From NCBI GenBank assembly GCA_027596035.1, contig JADGJA010000241.1:1-28330 (forward strand): 28,330 bases of DNA, in the 5' to 3' direction. Under the pieces are notes generated by a model. The model made no database searches and was not told the origin of the DNA. It saw only the letters and a list, made by a program, of their open reading frames with translations. The stretch is from Thoreauomyces humboldtii. Its lineage: Eukaryota; Chytridiomycota; Chytridiomycetes; Spizellomycetales; Powellomycetaceae. The first letter of the stretch is position 1; every line of letters begins with the position of its first letter. This document shows positions 7,268-18,916 of the stretch, piece after piece. The position numbers were made by a program, and so were the translations under genes.

Positions 7268-10200
7268 CTATTTCTTTGCCGTCTTCCTTTTGACCTTCGC
7301 CTTCTTCAGTGCTTTCTTCCAGTGCAACCGTGCCTCGAGAAAGCCCATGGCAAAGTCGGCGACATCGGCCTCGCCTTCGACAGCGATACGGTTTGTGCGC
7401 AGAGCGGGCTCCGAGCGGAGGGTGATCCTGTTAGCAACTCTGACTGCGTGAACTGCCCGCTCCAGGGCCACTCTTTTAGTCGCGATGTCATCGAATCCGG
7501 CGGTGTCGTTCGGGACCTCTTGGATGGCCTCGAGTGCGATTTTCAGCGTCGTCTCCCTCTCCTTGGCAGATGGTACATCTGCGGGGGACGCAGAAAGGCT
7601 GGCTTTCTCGGCCATTCGAAGGACTTTGTACGCCGTTTTTAGTATCGACTCTTTCAGTCCAGCATAGGTCGTGTTCGCAAACACGGTTCTCCCGATCCGC
7701 GCAGCTTCCAACGTGATCTCGACGGACTCGGCTGCCGTTAATTGGCCTCCGCCTCTACGCCTCTCAATGTAAGCTTGCTTCGCTTTCTCGCTAGCTTCCT
7801 CTGCATGCTTTTTGACGAGCCGCCGAGTCGCTACGGAAACGATCTTTGCCGCAGGCTTCGTCGCAGCGGGTTCCGCGAGTGCCGCCCCGCTAGTGGCTAT
7901 CTTCGACATCGCTTCGTCCGGTCTTATTCCTCTAGGCATTTGATCAGATGCATTGTTGTGGCCTTCATGGCTAGGCATGGACTGGACGCCTGTCGGCTCA
8001 GTCTGAACAGTGTGAGATGCCCCGATAGCGGAAGTACGAAGAAACAGCTCCTCAGTCGCCAACAAATTGTCCTGGTTCTCTGAAGAAGAGACTGTGGAAC
8101 TAGCAGAGGACTGAACAAGGACCGCAACCTGTCTGAAAACTTCTTCAGTGGCGGCAAGCTTTGCGTCATCATCGCCAGCATCGTCGACCTCGCACGACCT
8201 CAGTAGTCTCTGAATGGTAGAGGCTTGGGGTTCCGCATCGTCGGCATTCTTGCTCACGGAGTTTTGATTCTCAAAAAGACGATCAGCATCCTTGACCACC
8301 GAAGATGGGGTTTCGTCCTGCTCGGTCGGTTGTGATTCGCCTTCAATTTCAGAACGCTGCTCCTCTGATTGAGATTCACGCAACCCCAAGTAATCGGAGA
8401 TCTCCGGCTGGATTTCCGACATACTGGTGTCGTGGAAGCTCTGTAGCGCATGTCTTGATGGCGTGTTTGCATTCCCCGCGGTGGTCTCGTCACTGCCAAC
8501 AAGCGGTTCGTCACCAGCCTCCTTGTCGTTCGTGCATGTTGCATTTGGCCCGTCCGTGAAGGCATCCGCGAGGAGGGGTAAAATGGTGGTGTCGCAAACG
8601 TCTGGCATTGCGTCAACGAGTCTGGTGTCGACAGAGACGCCGGTCTCGGGTTCGTGCTGCTTCTGTTCTGCCTCTGTAGCGTTTTGCACATGGCGCGGCC
8701 GGACAGCTTCTCGACCCGGGGCTGGTGAACTTTTGCCCTCCTCAGCAAGCTGGGCGGGCAAGTTTGGACCGTCGGAAGTGATTTGTCCAATGTCCTTTCC
8801 TGGTTCCTTCCTGTTTGCGTTCGTGAGAAGGTTGTCCGTTTCGGCCATTGCTGCCAATGCATCCAATAACACTCCCCCAGATGGAAGGTGAGGGGACCAT
8901 GGAAGGTGAGGGGACCGGGGAAGGTGTCGTGGATCCCTCATCCTGCGGATCCCCGACTTGGGAGATGCTCCAACACTGTTTACAAATAGTGGCGTAACCT
9001 CAATGTTCGCCCATCGTTTACTAAGGCTAGACTCCTTAGTGCTATTCTTGTTGGGAGACTCGGTCGTCAGTGTTGATGCCGATAGGGTATTGCCAGGTAC
9101 GAAGGGGGATTCACCCGTTCGAATGTCCTTTTCGTCCACACTACTGGGCAATTTGGACGCAACGTTCTGATTTTTCGGATTTGTAGCCCTTGCCGCAGAG
9201 AAAGTACCAGTAGGAGCATGATCTCTGAATTTCGCGTGTCTGCGAGACTCGAGAACGTGTCGTCTACCCCACGTATTCGCTGACTTGCTTCCAATCATTC
9301 GGGGAGGAAGTTTGAGCATATGCTTCAAGACCTGTAAACTGGCTCGAGCGTCGTTCGCAGCGTATAATACCGCTTTACGCCCAATCTCGCCGGGTCCAAT
9401 ATCCCACTGGTAGGAGCTTCCAGACGGCCTGTTCTTGTCGAGGACCTCATTGCTATAGGCCTCCAGCATGCCCGCCAAACTTCTTGACTCGAGATTCATG
9501 AGGTCCCCAATGACGTTAGTGTCGAAGATCTGTCCCCCTGCGGCGACTTTGTAGTGCCGTAAGAGCCCGTACAGGTCTCCGGCGATGCCAACTCCAGTTT
9601 TATGCACATTTCCACACATCAGAAGCTCCCTCAGAGCGCTTGGGAAGCGGTTGATTTGCAGTTCACCCTTTTCCAAACACATTCGATAGATCTAGTATCA
9701 GAACGGTAAGTAGGAATATACTAAAGGTTGCAGTCAACAGAAAGCGCGCTTGCCTGGAAAATCACAACCAGGTTGTCGGCAAACGCGATTTGCACCATAC
9801 TTGGGGGACCATGATAGTGCGGGCGTCCCGAGCGGTTCGATGTTTCGCAATCTAGACCGACAAGGCGAAGACTATTGTATGGAGGACTGCCATTGTAGTT
9901 CGATACAATGTCAAGGAAGCGGTTGGCTTGCTGAGCGTCGTCAATGACGTAAATATGATACGGGTCTTGAGTGTAAGGACGGATGCCTGCCTCCGTTGCC
10001 GCATTCACGATGCCAGGGACCAGCCCATCGGCAAACATAGCCAAGGGCACCGATTCAACAGAAGGTGATTCGATCGATGGGGATGAAACCGCGACGGTTC
10101 CAAGAACACTTCCAGAAGTATGTTGGTCTGCTGGTTGGTGCTTCACCGGTGCAATAACTTTTTCCAAACTTCCGAGAGCGCTCGCAAGCCTAATGCGTCC

Positions 10201-10851
10201 TCGAATGGTCGAATCACGCAGCGCATGAAGTGTTCTGCGAGATCCTGATATCACAGCTCCGACGCCTGTGCGGAAAGCCAGGATAGCCGTCCCTCCTGCA
10301 CTTCTCACACGGCGGGTGAATTGACCAATGTCCGCAAGCGTTATTGTGGATACGCGGCGAGTTTCAAGAAGTTTTCTGAAATCCTCCGACCGAGATGATG
10401 CCGTCTCCTGTGTCTTCGGTGATTCCCTGCTCAGGTCCAGAAGGACCTTCAGCTGGCTTTCCAGCTTGTCCACGTGGGTTTCAAGTATAGCCAACCGCTC
10501 TACCTCTTCACATTTCTGGCGCCGTTCCACCTCCAGCAAGCGGGTAAAGATCTTTGAACCGGTCAACCGAGTGTAACTCTGCAACGCGTCTATCCTCCTG
10601 GCAAGACTCCGGTTTCCTTCTTGCATCTCTTCCAGCATTCGAAGCTTCTGTTGCGCGCGCTTGGCCTTTGCCGGGGTACTCGCCGGAACATCGGCATTCC
10701 CCGAGTTCCCCGAGTCCAGCGTGGCAACAGTGTCAGCCTAGTAGATATTTGCGTAAGCCACGTGAAGCAGATACTGGCGTGCGTACACGACACACAAACA
10801 AACCTCCTTGCCTGCTTCCCCTGCATTGGATGCACTGAGCCCCGAGCTCAT
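7268..10851 (-). CDS. WRN/RNase D-like 3'-5' exonuclease domain protein with long disordered tail
   Basis: Three exons, complement(7268..9691, 9754..10737, 10804..10851), give 1,151 residues. The exonuclease (DEDDy) motifs are complete: Exo I in LVGLDCETS (Asp312, Glu314), Exo II in KTGVGIAGD (Asp383) and Exo III in YAANDA (Tyr454, Asp458). These bind two metal ions for 3'-5' cleavage. The first 160 residues are a coiled-coil-like, Arg/Glu-rich segment, followed by a Ser/Pro linker. After residue ~480 comes about 500 residues of acidic, Ser/Glu/Thr-rich disordered sequence, then a basic Ala/Lys/Arg helical region ending KKAKVKRKTAKK, possibly nucleic-acid binding. The second intron (9692-9753) starts with GCAAGC, a GC-AG intron, right after VVIFQ. 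The start at 10851 is the ATG in the first exon; an ATG at 11010 in the same frame would add 53 residues. Confidence 0.8.
8883..8926 (-). repeat. 18-bp coding tandem repeat (2.5 copies)
   Basis: GGAAGGTGAGGGGACCNN is repeated in tandem. On the minus strand it encodes HLPRSP, HLPWSP and HLPSGG in the disordered tail of the exonuclease protein. The unit is a multiple of three and keeps the frame. Confidence 0.75.
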
Positions 10852-11545
10852 GCGACACTCGTTCGTTGGGGTTTCGAGAGAGCATGGTGACCGGAACACT
10901 CGACGGGATGAGAAGGCTGATATCGTATGTTGTGGACTATGATTTGCCGGGGTCGAAAGTTGCCGACGCAAGCCAGGTGCGAGTACGGGGAATGCCCATG
11001 GCGCGTGCATACCTAGCGCGCTTTCCTCGAGCAGGAGGTAAGTAAGGGACTTGACCTCCTATGCTATCGTTTCCACCGAGAGAACGATACCGAACGATGG
11101 AACTCCCAACAATGCTGCCAGAGCCCCAAGACCCGCTGTCACGAACCCTTTGTCACGAATATCCCAGGATCCGATCGTTGCCGATCGTTGTCCGGATCAT
11201 GGCGACAAAAACAAAAAAACAAAAAAAGGACATGAAGTCCGATCACGTCCGAGAGGCAGAACCACCGCCATGCACCGATCGGTGTCTGCCGTGGCATTAC
11301 CATCGTCTTCAAAGCTTCGCCCGTTTGCCTGCGACCGTATTCGAATCCGCCGTGTCTAACCTCGTTCACGTAGGCCATACCAAGGCGGCACGGAGCAGCC
11401 GCTCAGATCGCTCATCTCGACGTTTCCGTCGACAATTTGCAACCTTACCGCGGCTACTTCCACTTCGAACGCTCGACCTTTAGAACCCCAAAGTGGTCCA
11501 TCCTGGGCTTCGGTTCCAAATCAGCAAAGTAGAGTTTGGTTTATC
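10852..11545. promoter_or_regulatory. Divergent promoter region between the exonuclease and DDT/WHIM genes
   Basis: The two flanking genes are transcribed away from each other, so this 694-base region should carry both promoters. It has a perfect 10-bp tandem duplication, CCGATCGTTG at 11171-11190, bordered by GGATC on both sides, and an A-rich run at about 11205-11228 that may exclude nucleosomes. ORFs of 90-140 codons here overlap in several frames and have no family support. Confidence 0.45.
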
Positions 11546-14500
11546 ATGCCTGACGCAACGCCAACCAGTAAGAACACTCTTTCGAGGTGGTTCTTCAAGC
11601 TCGATTCTTCAAAGACTCGGGAGGATGTCGATTCGTCCGCACAGCCCTCACCCAGGAGAACCTCCTTCATAATCGACGTTCCATTATCGGTCCCGCGCAA
11701 GTCAAAGCACAAAGCGACGAGGAGCGCTCCTTCCTCTCAGGCTTCAAAGCCAAGCCTGGGCCAAATATCGAACGGAGACTTGGCTGTCGAACATTACACT
11801 CCAACGCTGACGAAGCCCAAACGACGACCTCTCGGGCATGCAGGGGACAAGCGCACTGTCCAGGCTCCCAGTGCTGGAACTACGAAGAAGCAGATGCGTC
11901 TCGATTTTTTCTCTGGAGCCAAGGACTCTCCGCACGCTCATGTGAGCCGAAAAGACGGCGGATCTACCTCGACGTCCGCTGAGCTTGTACAGGCTCCTAC
12001 ATCGACGAAAGGTGCGGCTGCATCCAGTACGTCATCCATACCTCTCAAGGCACCGGTGCTTCAGTCGAAAGGAAGTCTCCCTGGCAAAGCTTCCAAGAAG
12101 ATCCTGGAAGACCTCTCAGACGAGGTGGTACTGATAAGCAAACCGCTGCCGGACTTTGATCCGGTCCCGGAACAAGGCTGTAGGCCGGAAGCCGATCAAA
12201 CATGGCGCAAAATCACCGCTGAGGAATCTCTGGAACTTTCTGCAGTGGCGGAGTTCTCCAAGACCTTTTGGCAGTTCATGAGTGGGCCAGAGAAGGACCT
12301 GAGCTGGTTTGATTTACGTGAGCTGTTGCCATTTAGTTATTCGATTCATCGATCATTGGCTGATTCCGTGCAGTTCTGTTCGAAGGATACCTCTACGATG
12401 TCTCGGGCGGACAGCTCATTTCGCTTTACCAGATTTTGGTCAATTTCTTGAATCCCGAGATTGCTGCTACGGCTTTGTCCGTCCAACATCACGTGGCAGT
12501 CATTCTTCGAGGGAAGTTGGGTGTAAAAGACCAAACATCGGCCAATGTTTTCTCGGAGAGCGCTTTTGAACGTATCCCTCCGACAACCCACCTTCAAGCT
12601 CTAACGAGCCTTCTAGAAGAAGTTCAGAGAAGCGAGGACTTTCGAGCTGAGCTCAAGCTTGCCCTCGATCATCAACAGGACATCCGCACCGAGCGGCGAA
12701 CCGCGGCGGCCACGAAGAAGGAATTTCAGGAGAAGCTGAAAGCGCAGGAGGAGCAGCTAGCGGAGCTGACCACGAAAGTTAACGATGTCCAGGCAGAGCT
12801 CGATGCTCTGTTGCAGTCGGGCGACGAAGGGGACGGCGCAGGTGCAGGCGTTAGAAGCCGCGCTGAAGAAAGGAATCAAGCGCGCGATCGACGTGCACGA
12901 CGAGACAAGATTGTTCGATCAACGAAAGACCGTCGAGCTGCTATCGGTCGGGAACACTCTACTTTGGTTGACCTGCTCAACACTACCGAACGAGAATACA
13001 AGGACTTCACGGTGAACGCAACAGAAACGATGTGGACCTCACGTAATGCCGAGTTCGAAAGTCTCGTCCGTGGCAATCCTGACCGCCTTCTGGGATACGA
13101 TCGCTTCGGGCGAATCTACTGGTGGATCGTCGTCAGCACCGCTGCCCCCTCGGAGATCAAAGCGAATACTGAGACACCAATAACCGCGGATGGCGCGCGG
13201 CCCTCAGTCGATTGCTATGGAGTCATCGTCGAGACGGTAACGTACCAGTACACGGATCCCGCCGCACGCCCCGATCCGAAAGGAAAAGGGAAAGCTCCGC
13301 TAGCTTCACCTTCAGCCGACCCATCTTACTATACCCCTGCCGACAATGAAGCGAAACGGTCCATGGACATAGGGAGGAACAGCAAGTGGCATTACATCAG
13401 CTCCTTGGCTGGCCTTCAGACACTCTACGCAAAGTGCAATGATCGCGGCGCTCGTGAGAGCCAATTGAAGAAGAATCTCAAAACGAAGCTGGAAAATCAT
13501 GGAGTCGTCCTTACCCGGGGATGGAAAAATGGCCAGGCTGAAAAGGCTGCTGACCAGGCGATGCGCGCGGTTCAAGCGTTCGGGGCATGGATGACTGAGC
13601 GAGGCAATGACCTCACAGAGCCCTCAGGACCTTTTGACAATAAATCGGACAGCGTCGAAGCCCTTGATCGGCTTATATCCGGCGATCTGTACGAACCCTC
13701 CTCTCTTGGCAGCGGGACAAAGGACATTGTTGGAACAAAGGCGATGTTGAGACGGTTGAGAGCGCAGTGGGAGAAACAGCTGACAACACGCCTGGAAGAA
13801 GGGGGCGATGCAACCGTCGATGCGTCTCTACCAGATTGGGTCGATACGGTGCAAACCGTCTCCGACGTCTCAGCCTGGTGCGAAGCAGCGACCATGGTCA
13901 TCCGCGGGGTAAATGCCGCTCGAGCCGCTCGAAAACGCAAACGCGGGATGGAAGCTCCATCTGCGCCAAAGCGCAAAAAGCCTACTCAACCGAGCTCTAC
14001 CAAGGGACCAAGTCGTGAGCTTCGAGCCTTGCAAGCGGCTGTCTCGACCCGCGATACCCGTGCCTCCAGGAGGAGAGCATCACTGGACGAAGGGGATCAC
14101 TCCGAAGAGGACGAAAACACCGACCCAGCGAACACGACCACTACAAGGTCAGGTCGTCGGATCAAGAAAGCGTCTCCGCGGCTTAACATCTCGGACCGCG
14201 ACTTCGACGAACTATTCGACGACGGTGCACCTCTTCGGACGACGCGGGCCGGTTTGAGGGCGAAAGCTCGCCATGTCGAAGGCCCGCCCGTCGGCGTCGG
14301 CCTTCGCACTCGTGCCGCTGCTCAAGGTGGAAATCAGGCGGTTGGGCGACCGCGGCGCGTTAACAGTGATTCAGAGAGTGAAGAAGAAGAACTTGCATCG
14401 TCCGACGATCAGGAGGAGGACGATGAGCAGCATGATGAGGCGTCGGATGCACGGAGTAGGACCACCGAGAACGCAGAGGAGGAAGACTCACATGGAAACA

Positions 14501-14547
14501 CAAGCGCGGAGAGCGAAAGCGAGGATGAACTTTTGCGAGCAGAATAG
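11546..14547 (+). CDS. DDT/WHIM-domain chromatin-remodelling factor subunit
   Basis: Two exons, 11546..12317 and 12374..14547, give 981 residues. The 56-base intron has GTGAGC, a GCTGATT branch and GTGCAG. Splicing restores SWFDLLLFEGYLYDVSGG. The region of residues ~235-290 (VAEFSKTFWQFM, then LYQILVNFLNPEIAAT) fits the DDT helical domain. Residues ~494-510, DRLLGYDRFGRIYWWI, are the WHIM2/WSD signature. Proteins with DDT plus WHIM domains partner ISWI-type ATPases and read linker DNA. A long coiled coil (roughly residues 325-380: EEVQRSEDFRAELKLAL through EEQLAELTTKVNDVQ) lies between the two. The N-terminal 230 residues are Ser/Pro/Lys-rich. The last 250 residues are basic, then acidic with Asp/Glu/Ser runs. 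No WAC or PHD/bromo domain was seen, so this is not a canonical Acf1 or Itc1; an ISWI-associated role is inference. Confidence 0.82.
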
Positions 14548-14789
14548 TTTCTCCCCACTGAACCGAAGTTTACACGTCTTTGCGAGTGGCAAACTCTCTT
14601 AATTGATGGTTGTTTCTGAGAGGCTGGCATGATTCGGCAATGCAGGTGATGTAGCATCCGATATACTCAGGACTGTTTATCTTCAATGATGACTGAATCA
14701 CTAGATGATGAGCGATTCATATAAAACAAAATAAAAATGATCTGGTCCAAAACCTCCCCAAAAAAAATACAGGAACTCCTCACACGCCA
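14548..14789. other. Convergent 3' region
   Basis: The DDT/WHIM gene and the histidine kinase gene end towards each other here. AT-rich sequence with AAATAAAA around 14730 may carry 3'-end signals. No gene is seen. Confidence 0.4.
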
Positions 14790-17700
14790 TCATGTCCAAA
14801 CCACCTCTTCCTCCTCCTCTTCCAGATGTACTGACGTCACGCTCCTCATGTCGGTGTCCTTCCCCGCTCGCTTATCTCTCACGATCGTCCACCAAGTTGT
14901 CATCGTTTTTCTGCGTTCATGTAGTCAGTCACAAAGATACCGAAACAAGATCGTACAAAAAGAGGTACTTACTTGAGGACCTCTCTTGAAGCCGGTTTCA
15001 GCAAGTAACCTTCGGCGCCGCTCTGCATGCATTGCATGTAATCTTCATGCATCTGCGAAGTTAAAAGAATATCAATAGCAGTCGAAACGAACGATTCTAA
15101 CCACGCAGCTGGTGATAACTCACGGCATTAGCTGTCATGATGATGATAATGGGACGTTGCATGGCCTTGTATGTTTTGTGGATGATCCGGGTGGCCGACA
15201 ATCCGTCCAGATTGGGCATGGAAACGTCCATGAAGATGATATCGGGTAAAGGGCAGCCATCCCGCTTCATTGCAGCGAGCATGTCAAGACAGATTTGTCC
15301 GTCCCCGGCGATCAGTGGCGGCACGGTCGTGATCTTGTTCAACAGTCTGCCAGTTGCTTTCTGATTGATCAAGTTATCTGAATGGACAGGACGTCAGCTC
15401 AAAACGAACAGAAGATAAAGGTGTGTACACGATCTGTCTACCTTCCACGAGCATGACCTTGATGACCTCGCCGTTGATCTTTTCCATGGGGTCGCTGTTG
15501 ATCACTTTTCGCATCGACCATGACCTTCCTACCCGGTCCGGAGGTTCCGTACTGAGAAGCGTGCTGATCTCGTTTTGCAGTTTCCGCATCTTAATGGGAT
15601 CCGTTATGGCGCCGACCTTTCCGGGAACTAGTTTGGCCCTGATCGTGTCTCGTTTCTCCCGAGAGACCACGACCGCCACGGCCATCATCCCTTGAAGCTC
15701 CTCGAACGCTTTGGCGACTTCCGGATCCCCTACAACGTCCATATCGATCACGGCCAAGTCGAAAGGAGGTGTGGAAGACCTCGCTGCATTCATCGCAGCG
15801 GTGATCGTCATGGCGGACGTGGATATCCCTCCCATGGATCGGACTGCGGCTTCCACCATCTCTTGAGTTTTGTTCCAGGAGCTAATGGACAAAATGCGCT
15901 TGGGTCCGATGTGAGGCAAGTTTTGCGGAGGTTGAGACGCCAGTTCCGCGATCGTTTGCGCCACAAACACCACCGTGAGGAAGAAGGTGGAACCCTTTCC
16001 GATCTCGGAATCGATCCCGACGTCTCCCTCCATCATCTGAACCAGTCGCTTCACGATCGACAATCCAAGTCCCGTCCCCCCGTACTGCCGACTCGTGCTC
16101 CCTTCGGCCTGCGCAAACTCTTTGAAGAGTTTCGCTTGGTTCGCGATGGATATCCCGATTCCCGTATCGACAAGGCTGAATCTGAGACCCACTTTTCTGA
16201 TGCCTTCCTCCTCGTGACATATGTCTTGCGCACTGTCGAGGGATACATGGAGATGCACGGATCCGGTTTTCGTGAACCTGTCAAGAGCGAACATTCAGCG
16301 ATCTCGATCGGTCGAAACGGCAAAACCAGCAGAGTTTTGTCAGTTCCTCACTTCAAGGCATTAGTAAACAGGTTGATAAGGATCTGCCTTAATCGAAGTG
16401 GGTCCCCTTTGACAGATTGCTCCACTGCCGGGTCTATGAAATACCCAATTCGGAGTCCCTTTACATGTGCCTGCGGAGCCATGAGATCGAGAACATCCTC
16501 CACCTGGGTCGCGAGGTTGAAGGGAATGCATTCCAACGTCATTTCGCCGGCTTCTAGCTTGGCCAGGTCTAATGTGGAACGAATAGCATCAAAATACAGT
16601 ACTTGCGACGTTATAGATGTCCAAGATTGCGACCACTCACCCAAGATGCTGTTGATCAAAGAAAGAAGTGTGTCGTTACTCATTCGTATCGTATGGAGCA
16701 GATCCAGCTGCTCCTCCGTAAGCGGCATCTCCAGCAACAGGTTGATCATGGTGAAGGTCGCGGACAAGGGATTCCTGATCTCATGTCCGACCTGACGAAC
16801 CCACGAGCTCTTGTTGAGCGACTGGATCTCCGCCTCAGCCTGTCGCGACACGTCAGCGAAGACGCCGATGATGCGCTTCACTCGACCAGCGAGCGACGAG
16901 GACATGACCGGCAAGGATCGCAGGTTGATGTGTCGGGGTTTCGTCAACCTGGCCCTCGAACCCGGAAAAATGCGGAACGTCACGTCCAGAGGTCGTTTTC
17001 GTCGTGCCGAGAACTCTTTCTGGACCTCTCCGAGATTCGCCGGATCCACGACGTCCAGCCAGGCCGTTGGGTTGTCAACGAGTTCGGCTGCCGAGACGCC
17101 GAAGAGGGCGGTGAAGGCTGCGAACGTGTGGGTCCAACTCTCGTTGTGTGCCGTCATGTTCTCCCTATCTCCGTCGGCGTCGTCGTCCTCTGTAAAGTCA
17201 AAGTCGACGATGAAGAAGGCGCTCTCCGTCGTGTCCGCGAGTTGGCGGAAACTTTCCTCGCTAGCTCGAAGTTCAGTTTCAGCGCGCTCCACCGCCTCCA
17301 CCTTGTCGGCGAGATCCTGGTTTATCCCTTTCAGATTGATCTCCTTCTCGACGAGAGCGGATACCAGAGAGCTCAAAGAGCGTGACAGCAGCGCGATCTC
17401 GTCATCCCCGTCCAACACAGGTATACAAGGCATGGCTGACCTTTTTCGGATGTTGTCGGCCGCTCTTGCTATCGCCACCAAAGGTGCGGTGGTCAAGTGC
17501 GCCACAGAGTATGAGCCTCCTGCTAGGATCAAAGCGAAGCCGATATGCACGAGCACCAAGATGATGATCAGACGATTCGCTGTAGCGTAAGCTACCGACA
17601 GTGGCTGTCGGACCAAGATAGAGAACCCGAGCGAGATGTCCGCATCTGTTGACGAGAAGGTGTAGGCCGTGAGGTACTTTATCCCGGTCCTCCACTTTTC

Positions 17701-18916
17701 CACTCGATATCCGGTGTCGTTTGCTCGAGCAAGTTCAAGTGCAGATCCTGTATAGTTTTGGATCCTACACACCCCGAAGGGGCGAGATTATCTGCTCAGT
17801 GAGGACCGAGCGGGAATTGCGGGGATCACTTGGATCCTGTACTATTGCATGAAATAGACACTCACGAGTTGATGTTGCTTTCGGCAGCGGGAGCTTGAAT
17901 TGTGTCCGATCCGCCTACAATGAAGAGATCCATCTGGATGCGAGCGTTCAACTCTCCCAGTACGTTCTGCGAGATCTGTTCCGTCATTGTCGCGTTGACG
18001 TGGGCTGCTAAGATTCCATACTGGACGTTGCTGGCGTCGTAGAGGGGTAGGGCGACGTCCAGAAGTCGGAGTGGTTCGGAAAGGTTGAGGGCAGACTGCA
18101 GGAGGGCGGCCGAGTGCACATCACCTATGTATGGTGGACTTCCGTATGGCTTGTTCTTGCATGCAATGAACCATGGTCTTGCACTGACGTTCACGCCCTG
18201 CAACACTCCATCCGCGGCGGCCTGTGCAAACCCGTGAGTATAAAAGTCAGTAAAGCGCGTTTGCTAAAGGTAGCATCACCATCGTACCTTGACTATCCCA
18301 TTGTTCAAAGCTATCCCAAGCCAGGAGTAGTATTCATACGTATGCTTTGTCGTGTTTAGAAGTCTCTCCAAAGTATCAACCGGACAATTCGTATCACGAA
18401 CGAACGGAAGCGAGCTGATGATGGCCAGGTCACGATAACGAGCCATGAGGACGTCGTGCATGGCATCTGCCGCCGTCGTTGCAAGCTGAACGAGCGAGTA
18501 TCCGGAGTTCGCCTTCAGATCCGTATCCACCACCACCCCTACGATGGTCGCCGACGTGCCGAGGAACACGATCGAGACAACGAAAAGTGCAAGGGACAGC
18601 CGAGACTGGACGGGTCCGGAAAGAACAGCCCGTCAGATACGCCCTCTGCAAGAAGCAGAAGATTATAGATCCCATGTTTGCGACATACCTTGATAGATCT
18701 TCGTGGATCGAAAGCTCGAAGGATCCTTCTCCCTAAAGACAAGTGAGTCTCCCCTCGACTCGTCGACGCAGTTCCCGATGCCGATGTCGCCTGAACGACT
18801 GACAGCGGGACAGAAAGCAGACGTATAGCCACGGTTGAGTGACATCTTCTCGAACCCCGTCAAAACCGCACAAAAACCATCCAGCGATTCCTACATAATT
18901 CGTCAGGATCGATCAT
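14790..18916 (-). CDS. Hybrid sensor histidine kinase with Cache-like ectodomain, HAMP, PAS, HisKA, HATPase, pseudo-receiver and receiver
   Basis: Ten exons: complement(14790..14910, 14973..15052, 15124..15377, 15442..16277, 16352..16568, 16641..17764, 17866..18221, 18288..18605, 18689..18798, 18895..18916). All phases agree; the product is 1,145 residues. TM1 is about 48-70. An ectodomain of about 260 residues (HxYEYYSWLGIA..., SARPWFIACKNKPYG, ending ILVRQPLSVAYATANR) resembles dCache. TM2 is ~334-352, then a HAMP-like segment, coiled coil, and a PAS-like domain (~440-575). HisKA has the phosphorylated His596 in VGHEIRNPLSA. HATPase boxes are DPLRLRQILINLFTNAL, VDTGIGI and GGTGLGLSI. A degenerate receiver-like domain (~843-955) lacks the acidic pair. 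The true receiver has VMLVEDN, Asp1045 (IIFMDVSMPNLDG), Thr1076 and Lys1098. The kinase should start a phosphorelay. The 5' end (start 18916) is uncertain; an ORF to 19206 or beyond could supply a longer N-terminus. Confidence 0.83.

Noticed and set aside
7214..8891. + strand ORFs at 7214, 7742, 8305 and 8427
   Set aside because: All lie opposite the continuous exonuclease frame.
11051..11483. 102- and 140-codon + ORFs in the divergent promoter
   Set aside because: They overlap each other, are Arg/Pro/Ser-rich and stop before the DDT/WHIM start; no splice sites link them to it.
15692..17590. Several long + strand ORFs antisense to the kinase
   Set aside because: They cover catalytic kinase motifs on the other strand and have no family signal; GC-rich codon use opens antisense frames.
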